Source: Rhodocyclales bacterium (GTDB lineage Bacteria > Pseudomonadota > Gammaproteobacteria > Burkholderiales > Rhodocyclaceae). Taken from it: a stretch of 6,460 bases of DNA. Below are positions 1 through 6,460 of the stretch, piece after piece. Made by a program: the position numbers and the translations under genes. Positions within the stretch are counted from its first letter, which is position 1. Each line of letters begins with the position of its first letter. Location of the stretch: assembly GCA_021286885.1 (NCBI GenBank), contig JAJTBM010000177.1, forward strand, positions 1 to 6,460, in the 5' to 3' direction. The notes beneath the pieces were generated by a model. The model was not told the DNA's origin and did no database searches. It saw only the letters and a program-made list of their open reading frames with translations.

Positions 1-210
1 CTTATCGGTCTTGTCAGCCATTTTGGGCGACATGATGACAGCCGTGGCCCGGCAGTCAGCCAGCCCTGCCAGATACTTAGGGGAGTTGATGAAGGCGAGC
101 TCGCCTTCCCCAGCCCGCTCCAAAGGCGCAATCTGGCGCACTTTAAGGGCCGGGTCACCCACCAGCTCGCCCCCCAGGCGGGCGACCAGATCACCAAGGG
201 TAATTTCCAT
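1..210 (-). CDS. lpxD: UDP-3-O-(3-hydroxyacyl)glucosamine N-acyltransferase, N-terminal part only
   Basis: LpxD adds the N-linked 3-hydroxyacyl chain from acyl-ACP to UDP-3-O-acylglucosamine, the third step of lipid A synthesis, in the cytoplasm. Only the first 70 codons are in the window; the frame runs open off position 1. They begin MEITLGDLVARLGGELVGDP and form the N-terminal uridine-binding domain. The typical segment LAFINSPKYLAGL at 38-50 (compare LAF-x-x-NPKY in E. coli) is followed by CRATAVIM. The left-handed beta-helix hexapeptide repeats and the catalytic histidine lie outside the window and cannot be checked. The ATG at 208-210 is 13 bases after the skp stop and has a Shine-Dalgarno-like sequence at good spacing. 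The position directly after skp is the standard place for lpxD in Proteobacteria, which supports the call despite the short fragment. Confidence 0.93.
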   Translation of the reverse strand, partial: MEITLGDLVARLGGELVGDPALKVRQIAPLERAGEGELAFINSPKYLAGLADCRATAVIMSPKMADKTDK

Positions 211-217
211 CCGCAAC

Positions 218-225
218 CCGCCTTT
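218..225 (-). promoter_or_regulatory. Ribosome binding site of lpxD, overlapping the skp stop codon
   Basis: Minus-strand AAAGGCGG differs by one base from the ideal AAGGAGG core and ends 7 bases before the lpxD ATG. Its first two bases are the last two of the skp TAA stop, so a ribosome finishing skp would sit right on it. Confidence 0.6.
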
Positions 226-739
226 ACTTGGCAGTGGGAGCGGCGTCGGTCAGAGCCTTGATCACCTTGTCGGTAATGTCGATACGCGGGCTGGCGTAAA
301 CGGCTTCCTGGAAGATGATGTCGAACTTTTCAGCTTCGGCGATCTGCTTGATGGCCTTGTTGGCCCGATCCAGAATGCCTGCCAACTCTTCGTTGCGGCG
401 CTGGTTCAGGTCTTCGCGGAACTCGCGCTGCTTGCGCTGGATGTCGCGGTTCAGATCATTGAACTCGCGCTCCTTGGTGCGGCGCTCACCCTCGGCCATG
501 GTCATGCTGTTCTTTTCCAGAGCCTCTTGCATGGTCTGGAGTTGCTTGCCCATGCGCTGCAGCTCCTGGTCGCGCTTTTCAAACTCTTTTTCGAGCTTCT
601 GCTGGGCCTTCTTGGCCGGGCCAGCTTCCTTCATCACCCGGTCGGAGTTCACAAAACCAATGCGCACTTCGGCCAGGGCGGGCTGGGCGCAGACGGCGAG
701 CACACAGGCTGCCAGAGCAGAAATACCAAACTTCTTCAT
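224..739 (-). CDS. skp: Skp/OmpH periplasmic chaperone
   Basis: Skp is a periplasmic trimeric chaperone that holds unfolded outer-membrane proteins after Sec export and delivers them to BamA, its operon neighbour. The protein has 171 residues from the ATG at 737-739 (E. coli Skp has 161). It begins MKKFGISALAACVLAVCAQ, a clear signal peptide, with likely cleavage after PALA at 20-23. The mature N-terminal strand EVRIGFVNSDRV (24-35) and the C-terminal YASPRIDITDKVIKAL (148-163) build the trimer body in this family. Between them, at about 42-135, lies a charged Lys/Glu/Arg/Gln-rich helical stretch, the tentacle-like coiled-coil arms. The open frame extends 11 codons upstream to a TTG, but that start would put acidic residues before the signal peptide, while a good GGAG ribosome site serves the ATG. 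The gene starts 48 bases after bamA and ends 13 bases before lpxD. Confidence 0.96.
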   Translation of the reverse strand: MKKFGISALAACVLAVCAQPALAEVRIGFVNSDRVMKEAGPAKKAQQKLEKEFEKRDQELQRMGKQLQTMQEALEKNSMTMAEGERRTKEREFNDLNRDIQRKQREFREDLNQRRNEELAGILDRANKAIKQIAEAEKFDIIFQEAVYASPRIDITDKVIKALTDAAPTAK

Positions 740-787
740 TCTCAATTCTCCATCCGCTTGCTGTTCATGCAAAAGAATCAGCAGCTA
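740..787 (-). other. bamA-skp intergenic gap
   Basis: This 48-base gap is the longest non-coding stretch in the window. It holds the skp ribosome binding site. I see no terminator: the only inverted pairs are 4-base stems (TTGC/GCAA and GCTG/CAGC) with no T-run after them. I also see no convincing -35/-10 pair. It most likely just links two genes on one transcript. Confidence 0.6.
747..752 (-). promoter_or_regulatory. Ribosome binding site of skp
   Basis: Minus-strand TGGAGA contains a GGAG core 8 bases before the ATG at 737-739. It decides the skp start in favour of this ATG over the in-frame TTG at 770-772, because it would lie inside the coding sequence if the longer form were real. Confidence 0.8.
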
Positions 788-3079
788 TCAGAACACGGTA
801 CCCAGTTGGAACTGGAATTTCTGGGTCTTGTCTTCCTCTTTTTTCTTGAGCGCCTGGCCCAGACTGAACTTGAGGGGCCCCACCGGAGAGCTCCAGGTGA
901 ACGCAAGGCCGGCACTGTAACGCAAATCCGAAGCCTTCACCTTGTCATCCGCACCCCACACATAGCCCGCATCGGCAAATACGGACAGACGCATGTTCTT
1001 GTCCTTGCCCGATCCCGGCATGGGGAAATAATACTCGGCATTGGTCACAAAGCGCCGATTACCCCCCAGGGAACGTGTGGAACCCGAGCTGTCGGTATAA
1101 CGGGGCCCCAGGGTACTCTGTTCATAACCCCGCACAGACCCGATACCACCCGCATAGAAATTCTTGTAGAAGGGCAGGTCCTTGCCACCGTAGCCATGGG
1201 CATAGCCCAAATCGGCATTCAGCATCAGCGCATAACCGCCACCAAAGGGAATCCACTGCTGGTGCTGATAGCTGCCCTTCACGTACTGCATATCGAGCAC
1301 CGGCGTGGCGATTTCCATGGAGGCCCGTTGGTACACACCGGAGGTGGGGTACAGGAAGCTGTCACGCTTGTCCCGGGCCCAGCCGATGGTGGCCATCAAA
1401 CTACGAGACTGCTCGCCGAAGCGGTTGACGAAGTCCACGTATTGGATCGGACTGGTGTCATAGACCTTCAGGGTGGTCTGATCCACCGACAGGCCGAAGT
1501 TGATCCGGTCGTCTTCGGCAATCGGGTAGCCAAAGCGCACACCACCGCCCATGGATGAGCTACGGTAGGTGGCCACCGCCAGGGAGGTCGGATCCACGTT
1601 GCGTTGGTAGATATCCCAGCCGATGCTGACCCCGTCGATATTCCAATAGGGGTTGGTAAAGGACAGGGAGGTGACCTTGTTCACCTTGCTGGTATTGGCT
1701 TGCAGCGTGACGGCATTCCCCGTGCCAAAGATATTCTGTTGGGAAATGGAGCCCGACAGAATCACCTTTTCAGAACTGGAAAAACCCGCGCCCAGCATCA
1801 GGTTGCCGGTGGCCCGTTCCTTGACCGTAAAGTTGGCATCCACCAGATCAGTGCTACCGGGCACCGCCGGCGTCTCGACGGTGACATCCTCGAAATAGCC
1901 CAAGCGATTCAAGCGATTTTTGGAGCGGGTGATGGCGCCACCGTCATACCAAGCCCCTTCCATCTGGCGCATCTCGCGGCGCATCACTTCATCACGGGTG
2001 CGCACATTGCCTGCAAAATTGATCTTGCGCACATACACTCGGGGCCCCGGATCGACGAAGAAGGTAAAGCCTACCTTACGCCCATCCTTATCGGACTCGG
2101 GCGCTGCGTTCACGTTGGCAAAGGCATAGCCTTCATCTCCCAGGCGGTCGGTGATGGCCTTGGTAGTGGCGGTCACGTTGTCCCGGTTGAATACATCACC
2201 CGACTTGAGCTTGAACAGCTTTTCCAGCTCGGCCTGGGGCACTGGCATCTTGCCAGCCAACCTTACGTCGGAGACGGTGTACTTTTCACCTTCAGAGATG
2301 CTGAGGGTGATGTAGATGTCTTTCTTGTCCGGCGTAATGGAGACCTGGGTGGAGGTCACGTTGAAATCCAGATAGCCCCGGTTCATGTAGAAAGCCCGCA
2401 GGGCTTCCACATCGGCGTTGAGCTTCTGCTTGGAGTACTGATCGTTTTTGGAATACCAAGTCCACCAGCCCGGGGTCGTCAGGGTGAGTTGTTCAAGTAG
2501 ATCCTTTTCCTTGAACACCTGGTTGCCGATCAGATTAATCTGGCGAATCTTGGCGGCATCACCTTCCACCACGCTGAAGTTAACACCCACCCGGTTACGC
2601 TCCAGCGGCGTCACGGTGGTGGTGATCTGCACGCCGTAGAGCCCCTTGGACAGGTACTGACGCTTCAACTCCTGCTCGGCCCGCTCCAGCACGGCACGGT
2701 CAAAGATGCGGGATTCAGCGAGCCCCACTTCCTTAAGGCCCTTGCGCAAGGCTTCTTTGTCGAATTCCTTGATGCCGACAAAGTCCACCTGGGAAATGGC
2801 CGGGCGCTCGTCCACCACGACCACGATGACACCCTGTTCAAGCTCGATGCGGACATCCTTGAAGAAGCCGGTGGCAAACAGAGCCTTGATGGCCTGGGAC
2901 GCCTTGTCATCGGTGAATTGCTCACCCACCTTGACTGGCAGATAGCTGAAGACGGTACCGGCTTCGGTACGCTGAATGCCTTCAACACGAATGTCCTTGA
3001 CGACGAATGGCTCAAAGGCCATGGCGGGCGATGCGATGAACAGCGCAGCGATCAGCCCGGGGAGGAGCTTGGATTTCAT
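788..3079 (-). CDS. bamA: BamA outer-membrane protein assembly factor (Omp85 family)
   Basis: BamA is the essential core of the BAM complex, which folds and inserts beta-barrel proteins into the outer membrane. The protein has 763 residues. A signal peptide runs to about residue 21 (cleavage after SPAMA). Five POTRA domains follow at about 25-92, 93-173, 176-264, 267-345 and 348-422, each with the expected pattern (for example INLIGNQVF at 181-189 and INFAGNVRTRDE at 353-364). The 16-strand barrel starts at about 425. It contains GWARDKRDSFLYPTSG (566-581) and the Omp85 loop-6 signature VRGY at 649-652 (VRGF in E. coli), followed by the STLGP segment. The last strand KFQFQLGTVF ends in phenylalanine, the usual outer-membrane beta-signal. 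The ATG at 3077-3079 is chosen because it gives a clean signal peptide. It sits 6 bases after the rseP stop without a clear Shine-Dalgarno sequence. The sequence is intact, with no frameshift or missing domain. Confidence 0.98.
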   Translation of the reverse strand: MKSKLLPGLIAALFIASPAMAFEPFVVKDIRVEGIQRTEAGTVFSYLPVKVGEQFTDDKASQAIKALFATGFFKDVRIELEQGVIVVVVDERPAISQVDFVGIKEFDKEALRKGLKEVGLAESRIFDRAVLERAEQELKRQYLSKGLYGVQITTTVTPLERNRVGVNFSVVEGDAAKIRQINLIGNQVFKEKDLLEQLTLTTPGWWTWYSKNDQYSKQKLNADVEALRAFYMNRGYLDFNVTSTQVSITPDKKDIYITLSISEGEKYTVSDVRLAGKMPVPQAELEKLFKLKSGDVFNRDNVTATTKAITDRLGDEGYAFANVNAAPESDKDGRKVGFTFFVDPGPRVYVRKINFAGNVRTRDEVMRREMRQMEGAWYDGGAITRSKNRLNRLGYFEDVTVETPAVPGSTDLVDANFTVKERATGNLMLGAGFSSSEKVILSGSISQQNIFGTGNAVTLQANTSKVNKVTSLSFTNPYWNIDGVSIGWDIYQRNVDPTSLAVATYRSSSMGGGVRFGYPIAEDDRINFGLSVDQTTLKVYDTSPIQYVDFVNRFGEQSRSLMATIGWARDKRDSFLYPTSGVYQRASMEIATPVLDMQYVKGSYQHQQWIPFGGGYALMLNADLGYAHGYGGKDLPFYKNFYAGGIGSVRGYEQSTLGPRYTDSSGSTRSLGGNRRFVTNAEYYFPMPGSGKDKNMRLSVFADAGYVWGADDKVKASDLRYSAGLAFTWSSPVGPLKFSLGQALKKKEEDKTQKFQFQLGTVF

Positions 3080-3085
3080 CCGATT

Positions 3086-4450
3086 TCAGCTAGCAACAAG
3101 GCGGTTGATGTCGTTATAGAAGGCAAATGCCATGAGCATCGCCAGCAGGGCCATGCCGATTTGCTGGCCGATGATCATGGCCCGCTCGGGGATGGGGCCA
3201 CCCTTGACGAACTCGATCAGATAATACAGCAAGTGCCCCCCATCCAGCACCGGGATGGGCAGGAGGTTCAACACCCCCAAGCTGATGCTGATAAGTGCCA
3301 GGAATTTGATGTAATGCCCCCAACCCATCTTGGCAGACTGGCCGGCAAAGTCAGCAATAGTGACCGGCCCACTCAGGTTTTTCACGGAAACCTCGCCAGT
3401 GATCATGCGCCCCATCACCGTCAGGCTGAGGGTGGTGGTGTTCCAGGTCTGGCGCAAGCTTTTAGTGAGGGCCGCCAGAGGGCCGTAATGCACAGTCACA
3501 AAAATCTTGTCCCGCTGCAGTTCCAAATCGGCCACACCAGCACCGATACGCCCGACCGGCTTGCCATTTTCATCCTGACTGGCGGGGGTCACATCCAGCA
3601 CCATGCGACTGCCGGCACGCTCCACCTGGAAGCGCAGGGGCTGGCCAGGGGCGGCACGCACCTGCTGAACCAACTGAGTCCAATCCTCAATGGGAGCGTC
3701 ATTGATGGCCAGCACCCGATCCCCCGACTGCAACCCCGCTTGGGCAGCCGCGCCTTTGGGCGTCAGCCCCCCCAGCACGGGCGCCACCCGGGGGCGATAG
3801 AGGTTCAGGCCGAGTTGTTGGGCGGGATCATCCTGGCCTTGCTCAACGCTCAGCCCTTTGAGGTCGAGGGTGTGGAAGTTGAGTTCTTGACGCTCGTTCA
3901 GGGTTTCCACACGCAGGCTGCGGTGTTCCAGGGTGGCATTGAGCAGCTGCCAGCGAAAATCCTGCCAAGTATCAACCGGTTCGCCGTCGATGCTGCGGAT
4001 CAGGTCGCCTTCGGCAAAGCCCAGGGCAGCCGCCTGGGAGCCCGCCACAGGCGCGGCAACGCGGGGGCGCAGTTCCTCCACGCCGCCCGAGTACAAACCC
4101 CAGTACAACCCTATCGCCAGCAGAAAGTTGGCCAGGGGCCCGGCCACCACCACGGCCATACGCTGAAGCACCGGCTTACGGTTGAAGGCCCGGTGCAGCT
4201 CATGCTCGGCCACCGGCCCTTCCCGCTCGTCCAGCATCTTGACGTAGCCTCCCAGGGGGAAGGCGGCAATCGCCCACTCGGTTTGGTCAGCCCCGAGGCG
4301 GCGGGAGAAGATGGGCTTGCCAAAGCCCAGGCAGAAGCGCAGCACCTTGACCCCGCACCAGCGCGCCACCAGATAGTGGCCATATTCGTGGATCAGGATC
4401 AGAACGCCCATGGCCAGGGCGAAGGGCAGCAGGTAATCGAGGAGACTCAT
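3086..4450 (-). CDS. rseP: RseP site-2 intramembrane zinc metalloprotease
   Basis: RseP is an inner-membrane protease that cuts transmembrane anti-sigma factors (RseA/MucA type) after a first cut by DegS-like proteases, releasing the envelope-stress sigma factor. It also clears remnant signal peptides. The protein has 454 residues, close to E. coli RseP. The first membrane helix (about 5-27) carries the zinc motif HEYGH at 21-25. A second helix spans about 98-118. Two PDZ domains follow at about 127-205 and 220-290, the second with [13 protein letters not shown]. The conserved [10 protein letters not shown] is at 358-367. The third helix ends in [12 protein letters not shown], with the second-site zinc ligand D403 in LDG. 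A last helix lies at about 423-446. The start ATG overlaps the dxr stop by 4 bases and has no own Shine-Dalgarno sequence, so translation is probably coupled to dxr. The stop is 6 bases before bamA. The identity is clear; the local substrate is inferred from the family. Confidence 0.97.
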   Translation of the reverse strand: MSLLDYLLPFALAMGVLILIHEYGHYLVARWCGVKVLRFCLGFGKPIFSRRLGADQTEWAIAAFPLGGYVKMLDEREGPVAEHELHRAFNRKPVLQRMAVVVAGPLANFLLAIGLYWGLYSGGVEELRPRVAAPVAGSQAAALGFAEGDLIRSIDGEPVDTWQDFRWQLLNATLEHRSLRVETLNERQELNFHTLDLKGLSVEQGQDDPAQQLGLNLYRPRVAPVLGGLTPKGAAAQAGLQSGDRVLAINDAPIEDWTQLVQQVRAAPGQPLRFQVERAGSRMVLDVTPASQDENGKPVGRIGAGVADLELQRDKIFVTVHYGPLAALTKSLRQTWNTTTLSLTVMGRMITGEVSVKNLSGPVTIADFAGQSAKMGWGHYIKFLALISISLGVLNLLPIPVLDGGHLLYYLIEFVKGGPIPERAMIIGQQIGMALLAMLMAFAFYNDINRLVAS

Positions 4451-5646
4451 GCAGGCTGGGCAATGCGGGGCAAGAGTTCGCGGGCCTTGCGGCGGGCGTC
4501 GGCATCCACGGCCAGCACCTGTTCCAGGGTATCGGCCGGGCCGGTGGGCAGGGCATCCAGGGTGGCTGCAATCAGGGCCGGAATCCGGTCAAAGCCAAGC
4601 TGGCGATTGAGGAAGGCATCCACCGCGATTTCATTGGCAGCATTGAGCACTGCCGGGGCCAGACCGCCCTCCTCCAGCACCCGGTAAGCCAGGGCCAGAC
4701 AGGGGAAGCGGCGCAGGTCGGGGCGCTCGAAATTGAGCTGGCCGATCTCGAACAGATCCAGCGGCCGCACCCCGGCGTCGATGCGCTCAGGATAAGCCAA
4801 GGCGTGGGCGATGGGCGTGCGCATGTCCGGGTTGCCCAACTGGGCCAGCACCGAGCCATCCGCGTAAGCCACCATGGAGTGAATCACGCTTTGAGGATGG
4901 ATCACCACTTCGATGCGCTCTGCAGGCAGGCCGAACAGCCAATAGGCTTCGATCAGCTCTAGGCCCTTGTTCATCATGGAGGCGGAATCCACCGAAATCT
5001 TGCGCCCCATGACCCAATTGGGGTGGGCGCAGGCCATTTCCGGGGTGACAGCCGGGAGTTGATCCAGGGGCGTGCAGCGGAACGGGCCACCGGAGGCGGT
5101 GAGCAGGATGCGGGTCACGCCCGAATCATCGCCGCCGCGCCGGAAGTCTCCAGGCAGCGCCTGGAAAATGGCGTTGTGTTCGCTGTCGATGGGCAGCAGG
5201 GTGGCGCCGCTGGCGGCCACTTCCTGCATGAACAGAGCGCCGGACATGACCAGCGCTTCCTTGTTGGCCAGGAGCACCCGCTTGCCCGCCCGGGCAGCGG
5301 CCAGGGTGGGCACCAAACCGGCAGCCCCCACGATGGCGGCCATGACTGCATCCACTTCGGGCGCAGAAGCAACCGCCACCAGCCCTTCGGGGCCGTGCAG
5401 CACTTCGGTAAAGCAGCCCGCCTCCGCCAGCCGGCCCCGCAATTGCTGGGCGGCTTCGGGGGTATCCAGCACCGCATAGGCGGGGCGATGGCGTACGCAC
5501 TGGTCGAACAGGCGGTCGATCTGACGGTGGCCGGTGAGGGCAAACACGCCGTAGCGTTCCGGGTGGCGTTCGATCACATCCAGGGTATTCACCCCGATGG
5601 AGCCCGTGGCTCCCAGCACGGTAATCAGTTGGCGGGCTTGACTCAT
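4447..5646 (-). CDS. dxr: 1-deoxy-D-xylulose 5-phosphate reductoisomerase
   Basis: Dxr is a cytoplasmic enzyme that converts 1-deoxy-D-xylulose 5-phosphate to 2-C-methyl-D-erythritol 4-phosphate with NADPH and a divalent metal. This is the first committed step of the MEP isoprenoid pathway, and it is the fosmidomycin target. The protein has 399 residues, normal for the family. The NADPH-binding Rossmann glycine motif GATGSIG is at residues 12-18, and [12 protein letters not shown] is at 125-136. Metal ligands are D154 and E156 in LPIDSEH, and E230 in [10 protein letters not shown], matching D150, E152 and E231 of E. coli. The segments [12 protein letters not shown] (213-224) and [12 protein letters not shown] (335-346) are also typical. 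The ATG at 5644-5646 gives the expected short lead before the Rossmann strand. It lies 6 bases after the cdsA stop, without a visible Shine-Dalgarno sequence. Its stop overlaps the rseP start as ATGA. All catalytic residues I could check are present. Confidence 0.98.
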   Translation of the reverse strand: MSQARQLITVLGATGSIGVNTLDVIERHPERYGVFALTGHRQIDRLFDQCVRHRPAYAVLDTPEAAQQLRGRLAEAGCFTEVLHGPEGLVAVASAPEVDAVMAAIVGAAGLVPTLAAARAGKRVLLANKEALVMSGALFMQEVAASGATLLPIDSEHNAIFQALPGDFRRGGDDSGVTRILLTASGGPFRCTPLDQLPAVTPEMACAHPNWVMGRKISVDSASMMNKGLELIEAYWLFGLPAERIEVVIHPQSVIHSMVAYADGSVLAQLGNPDMRTPIAHALAYPERIDAGVRPLDLFEIGQLNFERPDLRRFPCLALAYRVLEEGGLAPAVLNAANEIAVDAFLNRQLGFDRIPALIAATLDALPTGPADTLEQVLAVDADARRKARELLPRIAQPA

Positions 5647-5652
5647 TTCAGT

Positions 5653-6460
5653 TCAGATAGCAAACCAGAGAACAGCGAGGGCCACCAGGGGCAGCGTGGA
5701 GGTGAGGCTGTCGATGCGGTCGAGAATGCCCCCGTGACCGGGTAGCAGCTTGCCGCTGTCCTTGACGCCCACCTGGCGCTTGATCATGGATTCAAACAGA
5801 TCGCCAATGATGCTAAGGCCGGTAAAGGCCAGCAGCACCGGCACCGCCAGCAGGTAATGAAGCAGGCTGGCTTGGCCGTGGCCCACCAGGCCCAGGCACA
5901 CCAGACCATACAGGCTGACGCCCACGCAAGCACCGTAGGCCCCTTCCCAGCTTTTTCCCGGGCTGATGTTGGGCGCAAGCTTGCGCTTGCCGAAGGCCCG
6001 ACCCGTGAAATAGGCGGCGATGTCTGCCATCCAGACCGCCGCCATCACCCCCAGCAACAACCAGGGGCTGAGCAGACGCAGATGGGCAATGGCAAGGCAA
6101 GGGGGTAGAAGCAGAATAAGGCCCACCAGGGCCGCCGTGGCGGGATTGGGCACCGTCCAGCGGGCGCGCAGCCAAAGGGGCACGCAGGCCGCCCAGAACA
6201 GCACACTCACCCCATACACGGGCGCCAGATTGAAGGGCGCCACAGTGGCGTCGTTGTGCAGCCCGGCCTGCACGCCAAACGCCCCGCACAGGGCCGCCAG
6301 CAGCAGGCTGTAAATCCAGCAGGCAGATTTTTTGAAACGCAGCATCACCGCCCATTCATGGGCGCCAAGGCCGCACACCAGCGCCGCGAAGCCCAGCCAC
6401 CCGGCAGCCGGCAACCCAAACAGGGCCGCCAGAAATCCGAGAACCAGGACAATCGCGGTG
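5653..6460 (-). CDS. cdsA: Phosphatidate cytidylyltransferase (CDP-diglyceride synthase), 5' end cut by window
   Basis: This inner-membrane enzyme makes CDP-diacylglycerol from phosphatidic acid and CTP, the branch point for all phospholipids. The visible 268 residues are almost entirely hydrophobic helices, as expected for this polytopic family. The CDS family signature lies near the C-terminus: S-x-I-K-R, then KDSGK (visible residues 233-237), PGHGG (240-244) and DRIDS (247-251). These hold the conserved acidic residues that bind metal and CTP. The frame stays open to the window edge. The TTG at 6414 is not the likely start, because the codons before it read as a normal hydrophobic first helix (TAIVLVLGFLAALFG). 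Compared with the family, probably only about ten N-terminal residues are missing. The stop TGA at 5653-5655 lies 6 bases before dxr. Function is very secure from the signature; the true start is outside the window. Confidence 0.96.
   Translation of the reverse strand, partial: TAIVLVLGFLAALFGLPAAGWLGFAALVCGLGAHEWAVMLRFKKSACWIYSLLLAALCGAFGVQAGLHNDATVAPFNLAPVYGVSVLFWAACVPLWLRARWTVPNPATAALVGLILLLPPCLAIAHLRLLSPWLLLGVMAAVWMADIAAYFTGRAFGKRKLAPNISPGKSWEGAYGACVGVSLYGLVCLGLVGHGQASLLHYLLAVPVLLAFTGLSIIGDLFESMIKRQVGVKDSGKLLPGHGGILDRIDSLTSTLPLVALAVLWFAI

Noticed and set aside
704..739. Possible lipobox LAAC at Skp residues 9-12, suggesting a lipoprotein
   Set aside because: The stretch before the cysteine is too short for a lipoprotein signal peptide, and a standard PALA cleavage site follows at 20-23, as in other Skp proteins. 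The second cysteine (LAVC) has valine at -1, which does not fit a lipobox.
740..772. Longer Skp starting at the TTG at 770-772
   Set aside because: It would add 11 mostly polar residues with several acidic ones before the MKK of a standard signal peptide, and would place the good GGAG site inside the gene.
740..787. Small inverted repeats in the bamA-skp gap as a terminator
   Set aside because: The stems are only 4 base pairs with no following T-run, and skp and lpxD belong to the same conserved operon.
808..814. GGAACTG on the plus strand resembling a sigma-E -35 box
   Set aside because: It points antisense into bamA, and no suitable -10 sequence is found about 16 bases downstream. It is part of the bamA codons for the last beta-strand.
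11..1558. Long plus-strand open frame (515 codons from a TTG) opposite lpxD, skp and bamA
   Set aside because: It lies antisense to three well-supported genes, starts at TTG, and its translation shows no family motif. Long antisense frames are common opposite high-GC genes with biased codon use.
2918..4687. Plus-strand open frame of 589 codons opposite bamA, rseP and dxr
   Set aside because: It is antisense to clearly conserved genes, starts at TTG, and its product is rich in His, Gln and Gly with no recognisable domain. This is a shadow of the rseP coding frame.
6412..6414. TTG at 6414 as the start of cdsA
   Set aside because: The frame upstream remains open to the window edge and encodes a typical first hydrophobic helix of CdsA, so the gene is simply cut by the window.

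Overview
The window is a stretch of a bacterial housekeeping operon for cell-envelope building. Every gene is read from the minus strand, so transcription runs from position 6460 down to position 1. The order in the direction of transcription is cdsA (5' end cut by the window), dxr, rseP, bamA, skp/ompH and lpxD (3' part cut by the window). Four genes are complete. Coding density is extreme: there are only about 73 non-coding bases in all, namely gaps of 6, 6, 48 and 13 bases, plus one 4-base overlap. No stretch over 50 bases lacks a gene.

The likely source is a Gram-negative proteobacterium, most probably a betaproteobacterium. The reasons are the high-GC coding sequence, the BamA N-terminal domain (the DIRVEGIQRTE and YLPVKVG segments), and the order cdsA-dxr-rseP-bamA-skp-lpxD. 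That order also occurs in Pseudomonas, whereas in E. coli dxr lies upstream of uppS. A Rhodocyclales-like organism is a guess from general resemblance only.

Region by region: 5653-6460 encodes CDP-diglyceride synthase (phospholipid precursor). 4447-5646 encodes the MEP-pathway enzyme Dxr (isoprenoid precursor, feeding undecaprenyl carrier lipid). 3086-4450 encodes the intramembrane protease RseP (envelope stress signalling). 788-3079 encodes BamA, the core of the outer-membrane protein insertase. 224-739 encodes Skp, the periplasmic chaperone that hands unfolded porins to BamA. 1-210 encodes the N-terminal domain of LpxD, an early lipid A enzyme.

The products therefore cover membrane phospholipid, carrier lipid, outer-membrane protein assembly, its stress sensing, and lipid A. 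The first four genes are joined by 4-6 base junctions with no visible Shine-Dalgarno sequence, while skp and lpxD each have their own ribosome binding site. I found no mobile element, RNA gene, CRISPR array, terminator or unknown gene. This looks like ordinary conserved core genome, and I see no sign of an undescribed system.
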